Below the pieces are notes generated by a model, which was not told where the DNA came from, did not search any database, and saw only the letters and a list, made by a program, of their open reading frames with translations. A stretch of DNA of 7,236 nt from Leptofilum sp050292445 (GTDB taxonomy: Bacteria > Chloroflexota > Anaerolineae > Promineifilales > Promineifilaceae). The translations under genes were made by a program, and so were the position numbers. Location: positions 1 to 7,236 of the forward strand of contig JBNKLQ010000301.1 of NCBI GenBank assembly GCA_050292445.1, written 5' to 3'. This document shows positions 1 through 4,712 of the stretch, one piece after another; position 1 is the first letter of the stretch; each line of letters begins with the position of its first letter.

Positions 1-841
1 GTTCCAGTTCCTGAGCCATATAGTTCAGCTGCTGAGCCAGCTGCCCCAACTCATCACCTTCGGTATCGCCGACAAATTCCGTGAAATCACCCTGGCTCCA
101 GGCCTGGGTCGCCTCAGATAAGCGATTCAGGCGGCGAACAGGGCCGCGAGCTGCCAGGTAACCAAAGAGGGTGCCGATTAGCCCAGCAACCAGGGTGAGG
201 AGTAGCAGGCTGACGCCAAGAAAAGGCAGGGTATCACCCAAAATTGAAGTGATGGTCGGAAAATCGGCCAGCCCACCTGCCACACCTAGGACTTGTTCGT
301 GGTCGGCATCCCAAATCGGAAATGTTAGCACGACCTGATCGCCAGGGGTATCGAGGGTAAAGAGTTTATAGGGATCATCTTCACCTGCCAGGGCAGCCTG
401 GAGCGGTTCAGCCAGCCCAGGAACCATCTGCGTATCAAACGGCCGTCCAATCTGATCAGCACCAAACAAATCGGCCGGTCGGGCTGCCAATAATTGACCA
501 TCAGGTGCGATAACAAAGAGTCGATCGGTGGCATCGAAAGAAAGTGGGACAGAGACAGACAGGGTTCCTAGTTGTTCCAACGAGGCAGCCAGTCCCTCCA
601 CATCAGGAGGAGTCTGGGAAAGGTAGGCACGCAAGGTCGGCGTATAGCTGACCGAAACGGTTTCGATGAGTTGCGCAGGTAAGATGCCACTGTTCACCAA
701 GGCAAAAACCAGGACGCTAGCAATCGCCAGCAGGATGATCTCCACAGTTATTAGAGCGCCTACGGTAACGGCCGTATAACTCAAGGTCAGCTTCCAGCGA
801 AGCCCTCGATTATTGCTGGTGATAGAAACATTGTTTTCCAT
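1..841 (-). CDS. Membrane sensor protein, N-terminal part (TM - extracytoplasmic domain - TM - HAMP), probable histidine kinase
   Basis: This gene reads leftward from an ATG at 841-839 and is cut by the window edge after 280 residues (begins MENNVSITSNN). Residues about 20-49 form a first membrane helix. Residues about 50-203 form an extracytoplasmic domain with PAS/Cache-like wording (LFVIAPDGQLLAARP, then FPIWDADHEQVLGVAGG). Residues about 205-232 form a second membrane helix. Residues about 230-280 are a HAMP linker (RGPVRRLNRLSEATQAWSQG, later GDELGQLAQQLNYMAQELE). In known families this architecture passes a ligand signal to a cytoplasmic histidine kinase, or less often to a chemoreceptor, guanylate cyclase or phosphatase. 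The output domain lies outside the window, so kinase is an inference. There is no Shine-Dalgarno before the ATG, but a good promoter ends 6 nt upstream (848-876), which suggests a leaderless mRNA and supports this start. Confidence 0.85.
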   Translation of the reverse strand, partial: MENNVSITSNNRGLRWKLTLSYTAVTVGALITVEIILLAIASVLVFALVNSGILPAQLIETVSVSYTPTLRAYLSQTPPDVEGLAASLEQLGTLSVSVPLSFDATDRLFVIAPDGQLLAARPADLFGADQIGRPFDTQMVPGLAEPLQAALAGEDDPYKLFTLDTPGDQVVLTFPIWDADHEQVLGVAGGLADFPTITSILGDTLPFLGVSLLLLTLVAGLIGTLFGYLAARGPVRRLNRLSEATQAWSQGDFTEFVGDTEGDELGQLAQQLNYMAQELE

Positions 842-847
842 AGACAA

Positions 848-876
848 ACTATATTGAACTAAAAGGTAGTGAGCAA
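848..876 (-). promoter_or_regulatory. Promoter of the sensor gene, placed for a leaderless transcript
   Basis: On the minus strand a -35 box TTGCTC (876-871), a 17-nt spacer and a -10 box TATAGT (853-848) are followed by TTGTCT and then the ATG at 841. A start point about 7 nt after the -10 box would fall on or next to the A of the start codon. The box match and spacing are seen directly; leaderless transcription is inferred. Confidence 0.6.
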
Positions 877-877
877 G

Positions 878-903
878 GACGACCAGGATAATCCCTGGTC
901 GTC
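878..903 (-). promoter_or_regulatory. 10-bp perfect inverted repeat just upstream of the sensor promoter
   Basis: The arms GACGACCAGG (878-887) and CCTGGTCGTC (894-903) are perfectly complementary around a 6-nt loop. The element lies between the stop of the CPBP gene (949) and the -35 box of the sensor gene (871-876), ending one base before that box. It could be the terminator of the upstream operon, although no good U-run follows on the minus strand. It could also be a two-fold symmetric operator for the sensor promoter. The sequence does not decide between them. Confidence 0.55.
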
Positions 904-948
904 AACATGGCCCTGATGCTATTTGACCGATTGGGCTTGCCTACAAGT

Positions 949-1689
949 TTAAAACACGCCAGCGTATAACAGGCTGAACTTTATGGTATTGGCCAGGGCG
1001 TGAGCGATGATAGTGATCCACAAGTTACGGCCGGAACGGAGATAGATGAAGCCGAGGACGAAACCCATGATGAAGGTATCGATCATACCGGCCAGCCCCC
1101 AATCATAGTGGGCTAGACCGAACAGCAGGGAACTCCCAGCCAGCGCCAAGGCCCACCTGGCTTTGAACTCACTTAATGCCCCAGCTAGGCTTACGGTCAG
1201 GAATGCCCGGAACAGCATTTCCTCACCGAAGGCGACCGAAGTCCAGGCGGCCGTAACCAAAATGAGGAACATGGGCAGGTTACCAGCCAAAGGATTGTAG
1301 TCGCTTTGGTCGGAAGGCTGTAGTGCCAGACCGGGGATGTTCATCAAGATTATCTGGAAAACAATAGTGGCGGCAAGCATGGCCAGCATAGCCCCCAGGG
1401 CTATGACGATGGTTTTCGGCCAGCTCTCCGGCCAGGCCAGACCGATAGCTCGCCACCCACTGCCTTGCGATCTGAGAACGGCCGTTGCGATGACGATTGC
1501 CAGCAGATAAGCGAGATTGATGACCAGGCCAGAAGCGAAGCTAGTATCGGTTCCCAGGGAACCTCCTATCAGCGCGACGATGACAAAAGGCACGAAAACG
1601 GTCAATATGGCAATCAAGTGACCTCTCTTGTCTGATGTAAACAGGCGTGTAGCTCTCTGACTGAATGATAGAGTAAGATTGTCGTTCAT
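949..1689 (-). CDS. CPBP (CAAX protease/bacteriocin-processing) family intramembrane metalloprotease
   Basis: The product is a 246-residue polytopic membrane protein. Hydrophobic segments lie near residues 25-43, 52-73, 93-116, 138-154, 178-192, 203-217 and 222-242. The CPBP/Abi signature is complete: motif 1 EEMLFR (E156, E157, R161), motif 2 FGLAH (F190, H194) and motif 3 HALAN (H230, N234). In this family these residues form the glutamate/histidine active site inside the membrane. Family members cleave prenylated proteins, mature or confer immunity to peptides, or act in membrane-protein turnover; the substrate here is unknown. I chose the ATG at 1689 because GGAGG (1700-1696) lies 6 nt before it. 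A longer in-frame start at 1809 lacks such support and would overlap the preceding gene. The repeat-protein gene is 64 nt upstream on the same strand, so co-transcription is likely. Confidence 0.88.
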   Translation of the reverse strand: MNDNLTLSFSQRATRLFTSDKRGHLIAILTVFVPFVIVALIGGSLGTDTSFASGLVINLAYLLAIVIATAVLRSQGSGWRAIGLAWPESWPKTIVIALGAMLAMLAATIVFQIILMNIPGLALQPSDQSDYNPLAGNLPMFLILVTAAWTSVAFGEEMLFRAFLTVSLAGALSEFKARWALALAGSSLLFGLAHYDWGLAGMIDTFIMGFVLGFIYLRSGRNLWITIIAHALANTIKFSLLYAGVF

Positions 1690-1695
1690 TATTAA

Positions 1696-1700
1696 CCTCC
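1696..1700 (-). promoter_or_regulatory. Ribosome binding site that sets the CPBP start
   Basis: GGAGG on the minus strand stands 6 nt before the ATG at 1689-1687. It is the reason for rejecting the in-frame upstream ATG at 1809, which would add 40 residues of non-membrane sequence. Confidence 0.8.
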
Positions 1701-1753
1701 ATTGAATCGAGTGGGCTTTACGGGCTTTTTCTATAAGAATATCCTTTGACTGG

Positions 1754-2191
1754 TCAACTTCGCAGTCGAAAAGCCCTGACCTTTTCCACTCCCCAAATGA
1801 CCAGGGCAATGGATGCCGCGACTATTAACGACCATGTTATGAAGTGAAAATCTATACCAATTGCGCCGAGAGCAGACTTAGCCGATAGTACAGCAGCGCC
1901 AAGGGCAAAACCGTATCCCAAAGCGACAGCGCCGAGAGCAATGAGACCGATTGCGATGCCCCCCAGGGAAACCAAGCCCAAACCAAATCCGGCCAGTGTG
2001 ACCAGGCCAAAGGCTACGGCTCCAATCGAAACGAAACCGAAAGCGATATTTCCAATGGCTACCAAACCCTTTGCGACCATCGGCCGACCTGTATCGGGAT
2101 TGGTGCCAAAATTAATGTGAATTAGCGGCCAACCATTTATTTCCTCTTTGGAACGATATTCGAAACCGGTACGTTGAGGTAATGTTTTCAT
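1754..2191 (-). CDS. Small glycine-pentad repeat protein with C-terminal membrane helix (unknown function)
   Basis: The protein has 145 residues. The N-terminal part (1-39) is polar and includes GWPLIHINFGTNPDTGRP. Residues 40-94 are then an almost unbroken series of eleven five-residue units of the form small-hydrophobic-Gly-x-hydrophobic: AIGNI, AFGFV, SIGAV, AFGLV, TLAGF, GLGLV, SLGGI, AIGLI, ALGAV and so on. A membrane helix (about 118-137) and a basic tail (RAFRLRS) end the protein. I have seen proteins with this N-terminal motif plus Gly pentads annotated as hypothetical in many bacteria, but I know no assigned function. The five-residue period could build a pentapeptide-type beta-solenoid or tightly packed glycine-zipper helices; sequence alone does not decide. 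AAGGAG (2205-2200) lies 8 nt before the ATG, which supports the start. The CPBP protease gene follows 64 nt downstream, probably in the same operon. Confidence 0.8.
   Translation of the reverse strand: MKTLPQRTGFEYRSKEEINGWPLIHINFGTNPDTGRPMVAKGLVAIGNIAFGFVSIGAVAFGLVTLAGFGLGLVSLGGIAIGLIALGAVALGYGFALGAAVLSAKSALGAIGIDFHFITWSLIVAASIALVIWGVEKVRAFRLRS
1910..2074 (-). repeat. 15-bp coding repeat encoding the Gly pentads
   Basis: Eleven consecutive 15-nt units encode the AxGxx pentads of the small membrane protein. They are conserved in protein pattern but diverged at the DNA level, so the array looks old and selected rather than a recent tandem expansion. Confidence 0.7.
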
Positions 2192-2383
2192 GATAATTAC
2201 TCCTTATTAAAGACCTATTTGTTATGTGCCTAGGGTAAAGGAGGCCACCATAAACCACACGACCCGGGAGAAGGGTTTTAACCAGTCCTGGGGAGGGGTG
2301 TTTGAAGCGTCGAGAGATTGGTTCTGAATTTGAGTTTAAGTTCTTCGGGGATTCAAACTAGTCTTGTGAGGGATTTAAAGCAG
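2192..2383. other. Intergenic spacer, no gene seen
   Basis: This is the upstream region of the minus-strand repeat-protein/CPBP operon. It contains the Shine-Dalgarno of that operon at 2200-2205. I found no convincing -35/-10 pair, although the operon promoter should lie here. An open frame that begins at 2318 on the plus strand runs through the terminator and the tRNA and is not a gene. Confidence 0.6.
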
Positions 2384-2413
2384 AAGAGCGCCGCAAAAAC
2401 GGCGCTCTTTTTG
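2384..2413 (-). terminator. Intrinsic terminator hairpin downstream of tRNA-Glu
   Basis: A perfect 10-bp stem, AAGAGCGCCG (2384-2393) with CGGCGCTCTT (2400-2409), closes a 6-nt loop. It starts 4 nt beyond the 3' end of the tRNA (minus strand), as expected for a tRNA terminator. On the minus strand the following tract is only moderately U-rich. On the plus strand five Ts (2408-2412) follow directly, so the hairpin may work in both directions. Confidence 0.8.
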
Positions 2414-2416
2414 TGT

Positions 2417-2488
2417 GCCCCCACGGAGATTCGAACTCCGGTCTTAGCCTTGAAAGGGCTACGTCCTGGTCCCCTAGACGATGGGGGC
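2417..2488 (-). tRNA. trnE: tRNA-Glu (anticodon UUC)
   Basis: The 72-nt minus-strand sequence folds as a standard cloverleaf. The acceptor stem is GCCCCCA with TGGGGGC. The D-arm starts GTCTAGGGG. The anticodon stem TAGCC/GGCTA closes the loop CTTTCAA with anticodon TTC. The T-stem CGGAG/CTCCG closes the loop TTCGAAT. The 3' CCA is not encoded. The acceptor and D-arm wording is typical of bacterial tRNA-Glu. It has its own promoter (2499-2527) and its own terminator (2384-2413), so it is a single-gene transcription unit. Confidence 0.97.
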
Positions 2489-2498
2489 AACGGGCAAA

Positions 2499-2527
2499 AT
2501 TCTATCATTCTGCGGCTGATGGGTCAA
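2499..2527 (-). promoter_or_regulatory. sigma70-type promoter of tRNA-Glu
   Basis: On the minus strand the -35 box TTGACC (2527-2522), a spacer of exactly 17 nt and the -10 box TAGAAT (2504-2499) precede the mature tRNA 5' end by 10 nt. Five of six bases match consensus in each box. The predicted start point leaves only a very short 5' leader to be removed by RNase P. Confidence 0.8.
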
Positions 2528-2535
2528 GAAGAATG

Positions 2536-2541
2536 TATAAT
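2536..2541 (+). promoter_or_regulatory. -10 box of the GNAT gene, placed for a leaderless transcript
   Basis: A perfect TATAAT ends 5 nt before the ATG at 2547, and no Shine-Dalgarno precedes that ATG. Transcription would begin at or next to the start codon. No strong -35 box is seen at 16-18 nt. The element sits just outside the divergent tRNA promoter, whose -35 box (2522-2527) lies in the same RNA polymerase footprint. Confidence 0.55.
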
Positions 2542-2546
2542 TCAGT

Positions 2547-3449
2547 ATGAGTAGCTCCCATTGGACGGTACGCGCACCGGAGAAAAGAGACTTGCCTGCC
2601 TTGGCGGCCATCGCCACGGCCGTTTCCCAACCGCGCAGCCACGTCACCCCGCAAGCAATCGCCCAAACAGACGGCCGTTTCTGGACCATCACTCAACAAG
2701 AGCAACCCATTGGCTACGCCACGCTGCTGCCTTTGCCCGGTTTGCCCGGCCTTTTTGAGCTGGCGGGCGGCATTGCTCCTGCGCTTCAGCGGCAGGGCGC
2801 AGGCAGCTTTTTGTGGCAAACTCTTAAACAGGCTGTGATGGGAACGGCCCCTTCGGCAGGCTCAGGGCAGGCTGTTCAGCAAATCACCACCACCGTAGAT
2901 AGTCTAGACACCCCCACCGCCCACTTTTTACGCCACCACCAATTTGCCCTGGAACATGAAGAATACAGTATGATTCTCAACAATCTGGACAGCATGACGC
3001 TCCCCGACCTCGCCGCCCCTTCGCCGCTGCAACGCATTGGTCGGCAAACGGCCGTCACCACCTTGCCCGAACTGTACCAACGCTGCTTTGCGGGCACCCC
3101 CTGGTGCCAACCATACACCCCTGCCGAAGTCGCTGCCACCTGGGAACCGGATGACGAACTGCTTTACCTTGGCGAAGATGGCGACGATATCGGTTTTGTC
3201 TGGCTCCACTTTCCCAAACCGAGCGTGGCCGAAATTGAGCCGATTGGCATTGTGCGGGAAAAACAAGGGATGGGATACGGCCGTACCCTCCTCACCACCA
3301 TCCTCAAACAACTGCAAGATCAGGGCAGCCAAACCGTTCGCCTGGGGGTTTGGGCCAATAACCAGGCTGCCATCACTCTCTACCAATCTCTTGGATTTCA
3401 ACACAGCAGCAGCAGCTACAGTCTTACCTTTTTTCTAAACGAAAGCTAG
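2547..3449 (+). CDS. Tandem-domain GNAT family N-acetyltransferase
   Basis: The 300-residue protein carries two GNAT folds, a layout seen for example in mycothiol synthase MshD. The first domain (about 5-145) has an acetyl-CoA loop at QRQGAG (residues 81-86) and ends HFLRHHQFALEHEEYSM. The second (about 165-297) has the stronger loop REKQGMGYGRTLL (R237-L249), followed by VRLGVWANNQAAITLYQSLGF, the classic C-terminal GNAT wording. Such enzymes transfer an acetyl group from acetyl-CoA to an amine; the substrate cannot be read from the sequence. The second domain looks catalytically competent, while the first may be degenerate or structural. Residues 101-109 (APSAGSGQA) come from an inserted genomic repeat in the helix-strand loop of the first domain. 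The start at 2547 lacks a Shine-Dalgarno but follows a TATAAT, suggesting a leaderless message. It is divergent from tRNA-Glu and seems to be a single-gene unit. Confidence 0.87.
   Translation: MSSSHWTVRAPEKRDLPALAAIATAVSQPRSHVTPQAIAQTDGRFWTITQQEQPIGYATLLPLPGLPGLFELAGGIAPALQRQGAGSFLWQTLKQAVMGTAPSAGSGQAVQQITTTVDSLDTPTAHFLRHHQFALEHEEYSMILNNLDSMTLPDLAAPSPLQRIGRQTAVTTLPELYQRCFAGTPWCQPYTPAEVAATWEPDDELLYLGEDGDDIGFVWLHFPKPSVAEIEPIGIVREKQGMGYGRTLLTTILKQLQDQGSQTVRLGVWANNQAAITLYQSLGFQHSSSSYSLTFFLNES
2849..2873 (+). repeat. Interspersed repeat inserted in frame in the GNAT gene
   Basis: The core CTTCGGCAGGCTCAGGGC, with flanking CC and AGGC, matches my memory of a short repeat scattered in Chloroflexota and some other genomes. 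That repeat often has the form CTTCGACAAGCTCAGG and encodes peptides like PSTSSGQA or FDKLR in host genes. Here it encodes PSAGSGQA (residues 102-109) and keeps the reading frame. Family membership is recalled, not searched. Confidence 0.6.
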
Positions 3450-3465
3450 ACTTGTCAGGTTTTTT
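3448..3465 (+). terminator. Possible weak terminator of the GNAT gene
   Basis: AGACTT (3448-3453) can pair with AGGTTT (3457-3462) through a 3-nt loop, using two G-U pairs, and six Ts run from 3460 to 3465. It overlaps the stop codon. The stem is weak, so this is tentative. Confidence 0.3.
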
Positions 3466-3530
3466 CATGAGTGACCTATCAGTTAAATGACCCCCGACAG
3501 GGCTGATAAAAATGAGCCGTTCCCTAGAAC

Positions 3531-3647
3531 TATCTTTACCTTTTGCCCAAATCATCCTACAATGAAACCATTGTTCGGATGGTATTAAACAGCATCCGCA
3601 CCTATCCGATGCACGGCAACTCCCACAAGTTATCTTTACCCTTTGCC
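3531..3647 (+). repeat. Direct repeat pair flanking small inverted repeats in the moxR leader
   Basis: TATCTTTACCTTTTGCC (3531-3547) recurs as TATCTTTACCCTTTGCC (3631-3647), 16 of 17 identical and exactly 100 nt apart. A TCCC lies 10 nt before each copy. Between them are three short dyads: ACAATG/CATTGT (3559-3574), CGGATG/CATCCG (3576-3598) and GCATC/GATGC (3592-3612). The last two share bases and exclude each other. No gene is seen between 3450 and 3702, and I could not place a convincing moxR promoter there. Confidence 0.65.
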
Positions 3648-3690
3648 TTAAAGATTTTGGGGAACGGCCGTTGCTTTGTTATTTAAAAAT

Positions 3691-3695
3691 GGAGA
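3691..3695 (+). promoter_or_regulatory. Ribosome binding site of the MoxR gene
   Basis: GGAGA lies 7 nt before the ATG at 3703 and decides for this start over an in-frame codon at 3676, which would put the ribosome binding site inside the coding region. Confidence 0.75.
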
Positions 3696-3702
3696 AGACA
3701 GC

Positions 3703-4632
3703 ATGTTCAAAGATATTGCCGATGTACGCCAAAGGTTAGGCCAACAGCAATACATCGCTTCCGAAGAAATTGGCACCGTTGTTTACCTGGCTCACTCCCT
3801 CTGCAAACCCATTCTGGCCGAAGGCCCCGCCGGGGTTGGCAAAACAGAGCTGGCCAAAGTGTGGGCTCTCGCCTCCGGGATGCCGCTCGTCCGCCTGCAA
3901 TGTTATGAGGGGCTGGACGAAAGCAAAGCCCTCTACGAATGGGAGTATGCCAAACAAATGCTGTACACGCAGCTGCTGCGCGACACGCTGCGCAACGTGT
4001 TGGGCGATGTCAACAGTCTGGCCGAAGCCGCCAACCGGCTAGCCCAAGAAGAAGATGTCTTTTTCTCCGAAAACTTTTTACTACCCCGCCCCCTGCTCAC
4101 CGCCCTCACCTCAGATGAACCCATCGTTCTGCTCATCGACGAAATTGACCGTGCCGATGTGGAGTTTGAAGCATTCCTATTGGAAGTGCTCAGCGATTTT
4201 CAGGTGAGCGTGCCAGAACTGGGCACCATCAAAGCCAAGCATCAGCCGATGGTGCTGCTAACCAGCAACAACACCCGCGAACTCAGCGAAGCGCTCAAGC
4301 GGCGCTGCCTCTACCTGCATGTGGACTACCCCACACAGGATGCTGAACTAGAAATTGTCCGGCTCAAGGTACCAGATTTGAAGCCGGAACTGGCCCAGCA
4401 AGCCGTATCTGTCGTTAATCAGCTGCGCAACATGGATCTGCGCAAAATGCCCAGCATCAGCGAAACGCTCGACTGGGCACGTGCCTTAGTCACACTCAAC
4501 GCAGACTCAATTGACGAGAAAACGCTCACCAACACGCTCACCGTCTTGCTAAAGTATGAAGCCGATGTGCAAAAAGCCCGGCGCATGATGGGCGGCGATG
4601 ATGGGGGACGATACGGCCGTTATAATCGGTAA
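3703..4632 (+). CDS. MoxR-family AAA+ ATPase (CoxD-like)
   Basis: The 309-residue protein has all AAA+ landmarks: Walker A GPAGVGKT (41-48, Lys47), Walker B IVLLIDEID (141-149, Asp146/Glu147), sensor 1 LTSNN (186-190), an arginine-finger region ALKRRC (197-202) and sensor 2 SETLDWAR (253-260). The stretch RLQCYEGLDESKALYEWEYA after Walker A and the long insert before Walker B are typical of the MoxR branch around CoxD. MoxR ATPases form hexamers that use ATP to remodel partner proteins and usually act with a VWA protein in metal-cofactor insertion or complex assembly. The next gene, 80 nt downstream, encodes such a VWA protein, so the two probably form one operon and one machine. No carbon monoxide dehydrogenase genes are in the window, so the client is unknown. 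The last two codons and the stop lie inside a heptad repeat array. Confidence 0.92.
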   Translation: MFKDIADVRQRLGQQQYIASEEIGTVVYLAHSLCKPILAEGPAGVGKTELAKVWALASGMPLVRLQCYEGLDESKALYEWEYAKQMLYTQLLRDTLRNVLGDVNSLAEAANRLAQEEDVFFSENFLLPRPLLTALTSDEPIVLLIDEIDRADVEFEAFLLEVLSDFQVSVPELGTIKAKHQPMVLLTSNNTRELSEALKRRCLYLHVDYPTQDAELEIVRLKVPDLKPELAQQAVSVVNQLRNMDLRKMPSISETLDWARALVTLNADSIDEKTLTNTLTVLLKYEADVQKARRMMGGDDGGRYGRYNR

Positions 4633-4697
4633 TCGGTTGTCCGTAAGCCGTAATCGGACCACTACCGATTACCGTTTACTGTTTACCGAATACCGGC
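4623..4697. repeat. Mirrored 7-nt repeat array between the MoxR and VWA genes
   Basis: From 4663 the plus strand reads five successive heptads: TACCGAT, TACCGTT, TACTGTT, TACCGAA, TACCGGC. Left of about 4660 the minus strand reads GTCCGAT, TACGGCT, TACGGAC, AACCGAT, TACCGAT in the same register. The two half-arrays are therefore inverted copies of one heptad family. They allow an 11-bp hairpin (4627-4637 with 4664-4674) or a competing 8-bp hairpin (4650-4657 with 4665-4672). The array fills the whole spacer up to the VWA ribosome binding site. Confidence 0.8.
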
Positions 4698-4701
4698 TTT
4701 C

Positions 4702-4705
4702 GGAG
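4702..4705 (+). promoter_or_regulatory. Ribosome binding site of the VWA gene
   Basis: GGAG stands 7 nt before the ATG at 4713, directly after the heptad array. A hairpin in the array would sit immediately upstream and could influence ribosome access. Confidence 0.7.
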
Positions 4706-4712
4706 AAAGCAG

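Noticed and set aside
1690..1809. N-terminal extension of the CPBP protein from an ATG at 1809
   Set aside because: It lacks a Shine-Dalgarno, overlaps the preceding gene and adds a non-family tail; the ATG at 1689 has GGAGG 6 nt upstream.
2318..2554. 78-codon open frame on the plus strand
   Set aside because: It runs through the terminator hairpin and the antisense of tRNA-Glu and has no protein-like features.
2505..2819. 104-codon open frame on the minus strand
   Set aside because: It is antisense to the GNAT gene and includes the tRNA promoter, so it is a shadow frame.
2928..3404. 158-codon open frame on the minus strand
   Set aside because: It is antisense to the GNAT gene, whose own frame has clear family motifs; no ribosome site or domain is seen.
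3657..3685. TTGGGG-17-TATTTA as the moxR promoter
   Set aside because: The start point would fall in the Shine-Dalgarno at 3691-3695, so it could not serve this translation start.
4623..4697. CRISPR-like array
   Set aside because: Units are 7 nt and contiguous without spacers, and they invert in the middle, so this is not a CRISPR array.
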